Source: Parasponia andersonii (taxonomy: Eukaryota; Streptophyta; Magnoliopsida; Rosales; Cannabaceae). From it: a stretch of DNA of 64,000 nt. The notes beneath the pieces were generated by a model that worked only from the letters and a program-made list of their open reading frames with translations, had not been told where the DNA came from and did no database searches. This document shows, piece after piece, positions 13,659 to 24,606 of this stretch. A program made the position numbers and the translations under genes. The stretch covers positions 1,871 to 65,870 of the forward strand of contig JXTB01000394.1 in NCBI GenBank assembly GCA_002914805.1, in the 5' to 3' direction. Position 1 is the first letter of the stretch, and each line of letters starts with the position of its first letter.

Positions 13659-14645
13659 ACTATGTTTTGAAATGGGACCGAAAAATGAAATCAGACGGTT
13701 CAGATTTGCCTCGATTTGCATGTCGTTGGGCCTGCATCCAAATTTGACAAATTATATGTCTAACCTAGGGTTTTTGAGTGCTCTAAATTCAGTGGTAAAA
13801 TTTGTTTCATGATTTGAAGCTCCGTTTTGAAAAATTAAGTTTTCAAACCAAGGAACCAAAGATTCGAAAACGACATCCGCTTTTGCAAACAACACCCAAA
13901 CGACGCCAAACTTTCTTCATAGTCTTGTAACGTTAGTTGGACATTCAATTAAGATAGGGATTTGATTACTTGACTCAAAAATTAATTTAATTTATGAATT
14001 TTACATATTTTGAATAAAGATAGAATTTCGTGAAATAATCTATAAAAATTGTGTTTATGTCCATTTTTGACCTAATTTGATATATAAACTACTTGAGAGA
14101 CACGTCACACTGATTGGCGTATCATATATACTGTTTTGGATTGTTTTTTGCAGAAAATTGGATTTTTTGGTTTTGATAGAAAATAGCTATTGAAATACTG
14201 AAATTTTTAGAAAATCCAAAATCGTTTGAGAACTCAGTTTTGAGGACTAGAAGTGATTTAATTAAAGAACATTGGATGGATTATTTTGAGATTTTGTAGA
14301 AATATGGTATATCCTTATTCTGTCATTCACATAACAATTGCATACATTCACACGTTTACGATGCCCTACATTGGGTGATCGGACTTACGATGCCCCACAT
14401 CAGGTGATCAGACTTATGACTCTTTTTTAGGTGGGTCAGACTTACGGGTGATCCGTTAGGACACTTTGGACATTATGAATGCATACATGGTTATATATTG
14501 GCTTGAATAGATATGTACTAGTTTTGATAGATATTTTACAATGGTTTGGAATGTTTAAACCGTTGGACTATGATTTCCACTTGAGTTTTGTGAATTGTTT
14601 TGAATGGAATACTAACCATGCAGGACCTTTAACATAAGTATATTT

Positions 14646-14648
<3 letters not shown>

Positions 14649-14696
<48 letters not shown>
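14649..14696. repeat. (AT)n microsatellite
   Basis: Pure TA dinucleotide run inside the solo LTR. Confidence 0.95.
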
Positions 14697-14701
<5 letters not shown>

Positions 14702-15723
14702 TTGAAATCGATTCTCTACTGAGAATTCATGTGCTCACCTCTTTTATTTATTCTCACTTTCAGGTGTTGATTTATTTTGAAAAAATTGTCTTAGTGACTT
14801 ATCAAGGCTGTTTGGTATATATGTGTCATTTTCCATATCTTTATTGATTGGTTCCTATTCTATACCCTCATTTCCTTTTTATGTCAAATATATTTAGCTA
14901 ATTGTGGTATTTTTGTTAAGTAGATGTATGAGGATAAATTTTCCTATTAAATTGAGTACTTAGAAATACAAATAATTTTATATAAATTATTTGAATATTG
15001 GACATAAGGTTTAAATTAGACTCGTTTTTCTATAATTTATAAATTTACAAATGTTTCTAAACTAATTAATTAGATTTTAACCAAAATTTTAAATGAAGGA
15101 TTTCCTTGGAAATTAATACTGAAATTAATGTTTTTTGAATATGAAATTTGGTTATTTTTGAGGATTAAATCTAAAAATTCTAAGTACTAAATTTTCTAGA
15201 ATTTTAAAAAATCACTGTTTAATACTATTTTAACATAAAATTTTTAAAAGTCACGGTCTTAGATTTTCAATCGTGACACCATCAATAATCGTCACAATAA
15301 TCTCCTTCGAGTCACAGATTTCAACACCATAACCGGCCAATCTTAGCGACAAAAGAAGATCTTTGAACTAAAAACATATTTTGTATATAATATTTGAATA
15401 CAAAATAACTATGCATATATTTTAGCATTATAGACTTGGAACATAAGCAAAAATATGGCAAAATTTAATATTTTGACACTAAAGTATGCTAAATTTAGCA
15501 TTCTCATACTTTTTGAAATTTTTGTAACCATCGAAGAAAGAAAAAATGAATACAGAAAAAAAAGTCCATTCTTTTTTTTTTTTTTTTTCCTCAAAGGAAA
15601 AACCAATTAAAAAAGGGGTCCATTCTGATTGTTCATTTTTTAAAAAAAGAAACTGATGGTGGGACCAATAGTACTAAAGTATTACAAAGGAGCCGAATAA
15701 ACAATATAGTAAAGTGGTAGTAC

Positions 15724-15730
15724 TATATAA
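15724..15730 (+). promoter_or_regulatory. TATA box of GH5-A
   Basis: TATATAA, 96 bp before the start codon, in a block that aligns with the GH5-B promoter (TATATAAG at 24520). Confidence 0.65.
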
Positions 15731-15825
15731 ACCAATGATTCCTCCGAGTTCTCAAACAACTCCCCACAATAGTTAGAACTCAAAGATCTACAAAACCTAT
15801 TCTTTAAAAAAAAAAAAAAAAAAAA

Positions 15826-16478
15826 ATGGGAAGCTCATCTCTCTTCCCCTGTCTCACAGTTCTATCCCTTATCACAATCATCACAGTACACCAAGGCCGG
15901 CCTACGATGGCTCAGCTGCCACTGAGCACAAACTCGAGGTGGATTGTGGACGAAAGCGGGCAAAGGGTGAAGCTGGCCTGCTTGAATTGGGTTTCGCATC
16001 TTGAGGCCGTGGTGGCCGAAGGCCTCAGCAAGCAGCCCATCGACGCAATCGCGGGCCGAATCTCGTCTCTGGGCTTTAACTGCGTGCGTCTCACTTGGCC
16101 CCTCTACTTGGCCACCAACGACTCCCTTGCCTCCCTTACCGTCAGACAGTCCTTCCAAAGTCTTGGTCTCACACAAGCCATTGCTGGTATTCAGTCCAAT
16201 AACCCCTCCATCATCGATCTTCCCCTCATCCAAGCCTTCCAGGTACGTACGTACCATTAGACAATTGCTAATTAATTTCTTTTAAAACAAAAACGGGTAG
16301 AATTTTCCTTTTTCCCTTTTAGTTGTATCAATTTTTTCTTTCTTTCCTTCCCCCCAACTAAAAAAGTATGGTCATTTATTAAGATCGACCACTACTATAT
16401 GGCCACGTTAAAAGCGTTTCACCTGTCGTTTAGTCAAATTCACTTCCCGTGAGGCCCGGGGGTAACGCAATAGATTAT

Positions 16479-16513
<35 letters not shown>

Positions 16514-19309
16514 CCCCCTTTCTGAAAGACAAAATTTTTTGTTTTAAAATCAGTAGTTTCGTCACTTCAGATAAGAACGAAGACTTTTATGGTTAATACT
16601 AGAATAACAAGCAGCAATTATATGTAACTTCATCTTCCTTTCTTTTTCTTTTTTAATTATTTAATCATACACTCGAGGCCCTTTTTTTGGCCTCGTTTAA
16701 TGCATGGGACAATGGATTGGGATTAACATTCTTCGTCCTAATCCTGTGTTGACGATGGTAACCTAGTATTGCAACAAATAATCTAAAACCTATAAATAAT
16801 TCTGTGTGTGGGATAATCAATTTCGTTTAAAAGTGTAGAATTATGAATCCCATATTCAATATTAACGAGAGCCAACTTTATTTCACATTCTAGTGCTAGT
16901 TGATTCCACCTTAAAGTAATTTTTTTTGTTCTTTCTATATTTAAGTTAAATTAAATGATAAACGAACCTATTGGTGCATAACCTACAGTGAAAGTCTTTT
17001 TTTTCTTCCCCTTAAATTTTAAATTTTATCATTTTGCTCTTTAAACTATTAAAAAAAAAAAAGTTTCATTTTAATCATTTTCTTTTTATATTTGGTGTTA
17101 TTCTTTAAAAAGAAAGAGTATATAAGACACGAGTGATCTTCTGCTCTGCGTATTTCATAAGCAGAAGCATATATAAATACTATAAAGAGACTAAATTTGA
17201 ATAGAAGTAATTTTAAAATGATTGGTTGGATAAAAATTTGTTCCATATTTGACAATAATGCACTTTAAAATTGTCCAAAATATTATATTTTGTTAAAATC
17301 AATAATATAAAAAAAAAATGTGTCTAGTGTGATGTTTCTGTTAAGAATAAAATATAATTTACAGTAAAAATAACTAAAATGAAATAATTTTTAATAGCTT
17401 AAAGATCAATATGACGAAATTAAAATTGTAGGAACTAAAGCCAGATTTTTTCCGTAATTCAAGGCCCAATCAAGTTCTTTTATCCTAAATTAAAACACTT
17501 TTATTCCATGTTAGCATTCCCACTTAAGAAAAATATTTCCAATTCAATCATTTTGATATGAAAAATAGAATAATATTAAGTGTATCTCAATCTAATCCAA
17601 ATTATTCCAATATTGTATAATAATCCTATTTAATCTGGCACACCCACTGTGTATAATATAAATCATCTCATGTATTACTTTGCAAATTAGATATCTGCCC
17701 TCCAATATTAAATTTAAAGCAATATATTTTGATGGGCACCGGCCAAACGATTCCCTATTTTATTGGTTTAAGTAAAGCTCTATGATCTTTTAAACAATTT
17801 CAGGCTGTGGTATCTGGCCTTGGAGACAAAAATGTGATGGTCATCTTGGACAATCCCGTAGCCCATCCCGGTTGGTGTTGCGGCAACTTCGAGGGCGATG
17901 GCTTCTTCGGCGACAAGTACTTCGACCCGGACCTTTGGATTAAGGGCTTCACTCGGATGGCCACATTGTTCAAAGGTGTTCGTAATGTCATTGGCATGAG
18001 CTTGAGGAATGACCTCCTTGGCCCCATGCAGAATGTAGAAGATTGGTACAAGTACGTATTATTATTAGGTACTTGAGAAATGTTAGCTACAAACGTGTCT
18101 CTGTCGTTGCTTGGCGTGTGTCCCATCATACTAGTGCTAATCAAAGCTCAGTACTAGGGATTCTTGAAGTTGAAATAATCTACTTTGTAACGTGAATGGT
18201 AGTTTTAAATTTCTAATACTTCGATCATATTTCTATAGGAACACGGAAAGAGGAGCTGAGGCAGTTCACTCGGCAAATCCAGATGTTCTCGTGTTTCTCT
18301 CAGGTTTGAGTTACGATCAAGACTTGTCGTTCCTGCAAAATCGCCCAGTGAGAGTCACATTTTCCAGGAAGCTGGTTTTTGAGGTTCAATGGCAAGCGTT
18401 GTCCGATGGGAAGGCATGGGAAAGTGGTTATTCGGACCAAGCGTGTGGTATGGTGATTAGTAACATGATGAGAACATCAGGCTTCTTGCTGGAGAAAGGA
18501 TTTCCTTTGTTTGTGAGTGAGTTTAGGGTGGACCAAAGGGGGACCAATGTGAATGACAACAGGTACCTGAACTGCTTCTTAGCTTTAGCAGCTGAACTTG
18601 ACTTGGATTGGTCTCTGTGGACACTGGTTGGGAGTTACTATTACAGACAAGGCATTATTGGGATGAACGAGTATCATGGAGTCTTCAACTGGGATTGGAA
18701 TGAGACCCGGAATCCAGGTCTCTTAGAGAAGATCTCTACCCTCCAATACCCTTTTCAAGGTATGTCAATGGAATCCCATGTTAGCATTACCTCTTTTATG
18801 GTTGAAACCAAAACTAACATGTGGTGACATATGCAGGCCCCGGTTTATTAGAAGCCCGTCTCCACAAAATTATTTTCCATCCATCAACAGGTCTCTGCGT
18901 CCTAAGGAAATCTCTTTTTGAGCCATTGACATTAGGACCCTGCTCTAGCTCTGATGGCTGGTATTACTCGCCCCAGAAGAAACTGACAATTAAAGGAACC
19001 TATTTCTGCTTACAAGCAGTTGAAGTAGGGAAACCAGCACGGCTTACAATAAAGTGCACCGAATCTGATTCAAGATGGGAAACCATCACGGATTCGAAGT
19101 TGCAGCTCTCTGCTCAGACCAGCAATGGCGATACTGTTTGCCTAGACATTGACTCTGCGAATAATGTCGTAACAAACACCTGTAAATGCTTAAGCGGAGA
19201 TAATTCGTGTGATCCTTCAAGCCAATGGTTCAAACTTGTTGACAGCACGAGAAGTCCAAAGTCAGAATCTTTTACTAAGATGAACTCGTTGTTGGAGTTT
19301 CCAGTTTAG
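15826..19309 (+). CDS. GH5-A: glycoside hydrolase family 5 protein with ricin-B-like domain, active site altered
   Basis: Four exons join in frame: 15826-16242, 17804-18051, 18239-18759, 18837-19309 (552 residues); all introns are GT-AG. The start has a hydrophobic N-terminus fitting a signal peptide, so the protein is probably secreted. Residues about 33-395 form the GH5 (cellulase) barrel and about 396-545 a Cys-containing ricin-B-like lectin module; this pairing resembles plant GH5 subfamily 11. Compared with the neighbour GH5-B, key barrel positions differ: Asp instead of Glu at the acid/base (SLRND, residue 209), QWQ instead of HWY at 272-274, Pro for His at 157, Arg for Gly after the nucleophile (SEFR, Glu316 kept). 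Normal hydrolysis is therefore doubtful. It may be a recently silenced copy or a non-catalytic glycan-binding protein. Exon 1 is identical to that of GH5-B. Intron 1 is 1561 bp and holds a MITE-like insertion. An AATAAA lies 8 bases after the stop. Confidence 0.85.
16486..16513. repeat. Poly-T run in GH5-A intron 1
   Basis: About 28 consecutive T, within the 1.56-kb intron. Confidence 0.95.
16990..17445. mobile_element. MITE-like foldback in GH5-A intron 1
   Basis: The left arm (around TTTTATCATTTTGCTCTTTA near 17023) is complementary, with mismatches, to the right arm ending near 17432 (TATTGATCTTTAAGCTATTA on the reverse strand). Arms are roughly 80-100 bp, with no coding capacity between. 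GH5-B intron 1 is only 438 bp and lacks it, so insertion after duplication is likely. Exact ends and target duplication were not resolved. Confidence 0.55.
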
Positions 19310-19830
19310 GATTCTGAATAAAAGTCTTTGACTATGGCATGATATAAAGTAACAAGAATCGAAAAGCCAAGAAAACAAACCTAAAGCTCCTTGATATGTG
19401 GACAAAATCTCAGCTACTAAAAGATTTGGAAGGGAACCAAAAGTATATGCTATCTAGTAAAATGAAGTTCATGTATACTATTTAGTAAAATGAAGTTCAT
19501 GTATAACATAGTAGGATCGTTTACTCTTGTTATAGATTTCCTGGAGCTAAAGTATCTATCATTTGGCTCTTTTTACTATAGAAATGTAAGAACTGTCCAT
19601 TGTGTAGCAAATTATGTTTCCTAGAACTGTCCATTGTGTAACAAATTAAGTTTCCTACTTTCAATTATGTAACGAATTACCTCAGAGAATAGCTTATTTG
19701 TAGCTTAATTCAGCATTTAACCATGTAACATCATCTGCATCTGTGACTGTTCATGCCAATACCACACCTCACTTGAAAATACTGAAAAGAATTTAAAACA
19801 ATGAGATTGATACAGGAACTTGTTCATATT
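19310..19830. other. GH5-A 3' region
   Basis: Non-coding sequence between GH5-A and the proteasome remnant. It contains two small tandem repeats: AAATGAAGTTCATGTATA twice near 19459-19505, and a 35-bp unit with AACTGTCCATTGTGTA twice near 19590-19660. Confidence 0.6.
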
Positions 19831-21355
19831 ACATGACAGAGTTGAACAGCCAAAAAATTCCTCCATTGTATTTCCTGCATTTTTGGTTTCCACTAGTTCT
19901 TTTAATAGCGTGATCCCTGTCCAGAGAACTTCTGCAACATAAAGGATAACTACATCAGACCATCAACAATCAGCATCTAGTTACTAATTTTTGGAAAATA
20001 AAAAATATGACTATCATGAAATTTAACTATAAATGGTTTTAATCCACTAGAGACACAAACCAGTCTTCGGAAATGAATACATTTTTGCACTAGCAAAGGT
20101 CTGACAATTTAGCAATTGGTTGTTTCTAAGGTATTCCTTGTTCCCCTGCAAGAGCAACATTTAGAAGAAGTGATATGCAAAATTTAAGAAATGAAGATAG
20201 AAAAGAAAATAGCGGAGCAAAAAACTAGGCAGACCTTGATATTACACACACATCTACATTGCTTCTACTAACCACATAATTAATAAGCTATAAACAGACT
20301 TTCCATAATAAATCTATTTCTTCCTCCTTTTGCATGAAAAAATAGTGTTGAAATTCAATAAGCATAATCGTAACTGCATCAAAATGTAGCAAAAAAATAG
20401 CACTTAGTTCTAAAAGACTACTATTCTCTAAAGCACCAGAGTATAAAACAATATAAAAGATGATATAAAACTAGGCAAGGTCCTTTAATTAGAGAGAACA
20501 AGATTATATAAGCACTTGTAACTTATTACCATTAAAGTAATGCATGAACATGTAACAACTAACTAGCACTTGGCTCTAAAGACTACGAACGTCGTTCCAT
20601 GAAGCACCAAAATTACGGTACAAAACAATATAGAAGATGGTAAAAGACAAGGCAAGGTCCTTGAATTATAGAGAACAAAGATAATACTAGCAATTGTAAC
20701 AAGCACGATACTCACAGTTTAGCCTTTGCGGTGTTTAGTCTCGAACATTAAACAGCCATTGCAGCAAGGGAACCAGAACCCGTTGTCGCAAATGACAGAG
20801 TGTCTGTAGAGTGTAGATCTATGAGGGTAAATCTGAAAAACCAAATATTTCAATAGTCAAATTGAGTTGAGAAAACAGAACCAACAGAACAAAGTAGAAT
20901 CCAAAATCCGTAATTTAATTTGAACTCAACCCACAGTGTGCAAATGTGGCAAAAGCAGCTTGAATGTTACCTTTGTATGTAGTCATGTAACCAATCAATT
21001 AGCTTTTAAATCTTAAAAAGAAAAATCTTGCATTAAATGTTGAATAAGTTATAAGCCTACTTAACAAGATAAGACTTCAAAAGAGAGAGTTATCACGACC
21101 CTTGAAACCCTTGACTTCAATAGAGAAAATCTAGAACACAGATTTGAGAACATGTCCCAAAAACAGAAATATAAAACTGAATGCATAAACTAGAAGTGGT
21201 AGCAATAGTACCTGAAAATTCAAACTCAGAATAGTGGTTCCGGTCTTAAGATAAGACGGAGACAAAACTGCTTTCTCTGAAAGCATTTGGTTTCTTCTAC
21301 ACATATCCAAACTGAAGCCACAATTTGGTGGAAGCTCCAACACTGCCTGATACAT
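19830..21355 (-). pseudogene. Proteasome subunit beta type-7 (PBB) pseudogene, unit 1
   Basis: Read on the minus strand, separate exon-like pieces match 20S proteasome beta type-7, the trypsin-like beta2 subunit. The N-terminal exon (21355-21212) has CGFSLDMCRRNQML and LKTGTTI, then a GT donor. A short piece lies near 20950. A piece near 20820-20730 has FATTGSGSLAAMAV followed by a stop. A piece near 20330-20240 has SNVDVCVI and an internal stop. GNKEYLRN is near 20150-20060, and the tail with ITLLKELVE near 19940-19850. The central exons that follow GTTI in the family, including most of the catalytic core, are missing, and stops occur. It is a broken gene copy co-duplicated with GH5-A. Confidence 0.8.
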
Positions 21356-21359
21356 TTTT

Positions 21360-23810
21360 CAAATTTTAGTGGAATAGAAAAATGAGCTTGTAAATTATAA
21401 TGAAGGGTTTGAGTTGATGAGCCAAGAAGACAAATTTATTTATTTATTTTAAGGAAGAAGACGAAGTATTTGAGCTTTAAGAATGAGAAAATGCAGAGGC
21501 TTTGGAAGTCGATGAGCGAGGTGTCTTGGCGCGCAAGAGAGACGGAGGTTGATGTTTTGTGTAGCCAGACTGCAAAAAAGGAGCAGGTTAGATGATAAAC
21601 GACAGTAATAATAACGTCTCCTCTTCTACAACCTTCGAACTTGTGACCTTGAAGCAAGATGTTAACACACCCTGCCACCAAGTCTACAAGAGAGTTGTGA
21701 CAAAAAGAAAACGACAGTGATATGGTAAACGACATCAATTTGAGAAAACGACATTGAAAAAAAAAAAAAAAAAGGAAACACAAGAAACAATGACCTAGAA
21801 AATCAACTAATGTCAAAGGGTCTAAATTATGTGAGCATGACCTGCTTTATAAATTAAAATTTAAAAGAAACAAATAGGTATTAGGATCTTATAACAAAAT
21901 GATCGAAATTTGAGCTTTTTTTTTTTTAGTAAATGTTCATTTGTTAAATATTATAGTAAAATAATTGATATATTAATGTATATGCCAAATTAAAATATGA
22001 TTTGCTCAGTATATAATCTAAGAATAATATATAAGTAGATGTACTACATATTAAAATACATATATTTGGCCATATAGCTATGAAGAACAGACATGTATTA
22101 AACAAAGTGTAAAAAAGTGATATACTATATAATTTCTCAATAATTATTATTTAATATCCAAATGGTTTGTAGGACTTAGAGACAAGAAGTAAGACTCTAT
22201 CTCTATAGTAAAATATGTTTTCTTTTTTAGAAATTTAATTATCCCATTTAATATTTCACTCCCAAAAGGTTAAAATAAAGACCGAATGGCTAATTAGTTA
22301 TGTGACAATTTTTTGATCCAAAATTTAGTATTTAACAAAATTAAAAAATTTATAGCTAAATATCAAACTTACTAATAACAAAAATAGAAATACAACAGAT
22401 TTCACAGGTAAAATTTTTAAAAAATAAATATTTAGCTATAATTTTTAAAATATAAATATCTACTTACCCTAATTTAAAAAGTTGGTCATCCGTGTAATTT
22501 TTTAGTAATTTTGAACGAGGGGAAAAAAGCAAAAAACATACGTGCATATGCATTGCCTTGTACCATTAAGAAACATATATTCATTGCCTTACAAGTCTGC
22601 CAAGTACCCCAAATCCAAACTACGACATATATATCTTCCTCTCAAAGGAAAAAGTTGATTAAAATCGCCGAGAATTTAACCTCATTTTGATTGCATGTGT
22701 GACTATTTTTGGTTTAGTTACTTAGCGTGTCACCAAAATCAATGGGCCACAAAATAAGTACTAAATTCAAAAAGAATTACTTTGTTATTTGGTTTCCCTT
22801 CTTATTTTCCTTTTACGGAACATAAGAAGCCATAGTCGAAGCTGCCTAGCGAAATTGCACCTTTTCTTACCTTTGATGGGAAACATGCATTAATTTCTGG
22901 ACGACACATATGAGATATGATGTGCCTATGTAGGATTTGATCCTAGCGTAAAGTAATATTTTTCTAGTGCTTAATCAATTCTGAGGTTAATTTTCCACCA
23001 CTCATTAATGTTCAATTATTTTGAATTGGCATGCACTAAGTAACTTATTAACCCACGTAACAAAAGCTTGATTTAGCCATTTAGCCGCTTTTACATCATA
23101 AAGCCCAGAGAAAAATGATACTCAACTATTTCAGTACTTAAGCTGGACCCCTAAAGAAAATCTAGTGTAAAGGAAGATTTAAAAGTTCAAGCCACATTGC
23201 CGTCAAAAAAAAAAATGAAAAAAATATTTCAAATCACATTCATTCTAAACAATTCTTGATAATAAAGATTGGTCCTTTTATTTAGTTGCAATGAACAAGA
23301 TAATGAAATTATTTAGTAATAGTGACTAATTAAATTGGTCCTTTTAATTGTTTAGTTGCAATGAACAAGATTATGAAATTATTTAGTAATAGTGACTAAT
23401 TAAATTGGTCCTTTTAATTGTTTAGTTGCAATGAACAAGATTATGAAATTATTTAGTGATAGTGACTTATTAACTCTTCATCTCATTGTTGGCTTTGGCA
23501 CCAAACTATGGGACAAAAAATAAGGAAAAAAAAAATCGAGAACACTAGGTTTATAATGATTGTTATATTCCAATTGCTAATACCTAAATTTAACATTTCA
23601 GCACAAAAAAAAATCTTTTAATGGCATGCTAAAATTTCTTGTCAACTCTAAATTTATAATATTGACATATGAACAATAAGTTGACGATAGTTAAATTAAA
23701 AAATAACAATAATTAATAGGATGAAACCTCCTTTGTCCATAAAATAATATCTAAATACAAATGATGTTTTTTCATAACGATAATAAAGAACCAACAAATC
23801 TTATGTGCAA
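21360..23810. other. Region upstream of GH5-B
   Basis: Non-coding. The first 230 bp adjoin the proteasome pseudogene; from about 21593 it aligns with 11296-12480 of unit 1. ORFs seen here on the minus strand (for example 21436-21816) lack recognisable content. Contains a 70-bp triplicated repeat at 23268-23468. Confidence 0.6.
23268..23468. repeat. Tandem repeat, three copies of about 70 bp
   Basis: Units starting with TTGGTCCTTTTA near 23269, 23335 and 23405, each continuing with TTTAGTTGCAATGAACAAGA; the last two are nearly identical. Unit 1 has a single diverged counterpart near 12325-12390, so the expansion is specific to unit 2. Confidence 0.85.
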
Positions 23811-23814
23811 AATA

Positions 23815-24372
23815 TAGGTCGTATTTGCTACATTCTATTAAGACTCTGTATTGTATTAATTAACACAATATTATATTTGATTATGATTTTATATTATATT
23901 ATTTAATGTGGTATCAAAATTTAATATAATATGAAGAATATTATCTAATACGAAAAAAAAGTTGTATTATAATATATTATAATATTGACTCTCTTTACTT
24001 TTTATGTTCTTAATCTCTTCATAATTTTTTCTTGCTTTATTTTCTCTCTACTTTTTTTTCACATCAATTTATTCCTTTTAAAAGTGGTATGTTTATAAAT
24101 AAATGTTTAAAAGTGATATTTTCAAAACTTAAATTTAGAAAGTGATATTTTGGAAAAATAACATTGTGGAAAATAGTATTTTTCTAAATTAACTCTAAAA
24201 TGGCATTTTTCAAAACCTGATGTTTAATGTGATATCTTGATATAATGGAAAATCAAATATAATACCGAAATAGAATAATATAATTCAATATACCACAATA
24301 AACTACAATATAATATAATACAATAATGCGATATTAAAATCAAATATAATACAATACCGCATACGAAACATT
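23815..24372. mobile_element. MITE-like element in the GH5-B promoter region
   Basis: The left end (CGTATTTGC, then GTATTGTATTA and ATATTTGATT) is repeated inverted at the right end (ATCAAATATAATACAATACC, then GCATACGAAA near 24357-24368). The interior is AT-rich without ORFs. The right end lies about 235 bp before the GH5-B start codon. It is absent at the equivalent place in unit 1. The target duplication was not resolved. Confidence 0.5.
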
Positions 24373-24519
24373 CTAAATTAGAATTCAGATTATTTTATTT
24401 TGCGTCGGAGTTGTCTAAGTTATTGCCATTCCGATTGTTGAAAGTGATGGTGGGACCAAAGGGTGCAAACGTATTGTAGAAAGGAGCCAAATAATGCCAA
24501 TACAGTGAGTAGGATTTAC

Positions 24520-24527
24520 TATATAAG
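24520..24527 (+). promoter_or_regulatory. TATA box of GH5-B
   Basis: TATATAAG, 87 bp before the start codon, aligned with the GH5-A TATA box. Confidence 0.65.
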
Positions 24528-24606
24528 AAGTCAGCCATTGGGTTCTCAAACAACCCCACTCCATAGTCAGAACTCAAAGCTCTTGAAAACTTAGACTTGA
24601 AAAAAG

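Larger units (their letters stand above)
12936..15278. mobile_element. Solo LTR, probably gypsy
   Basis: A 2.34-kb block absent from the corresponding place in unit 2. It begins TGTAAAACCCC and ends TCGTGACA, the TGTAA...TTACA/TGACA-like ends usual for large chromovirus LTRs. It is flanked by CCATT (12931-12935) and CCATC (15279-15283), a 4-of-5 target duplication. No gag or pol sequence is present, so it looks like a solo LTR left by recombination. Short ORFs around 13071-13500 lie in its GC-rich part and are not taken as genes. Strand is not assigned. Confidence 0.6.

Noticed and set aside
15862..16257. Antisense ORFs over GH5 exon 1 (also at 24643-25167)
   Set aside because: They are frames opposite a GC-rich coding exon, identical in both paralogs only because the exon is identical; no independent coding signal.
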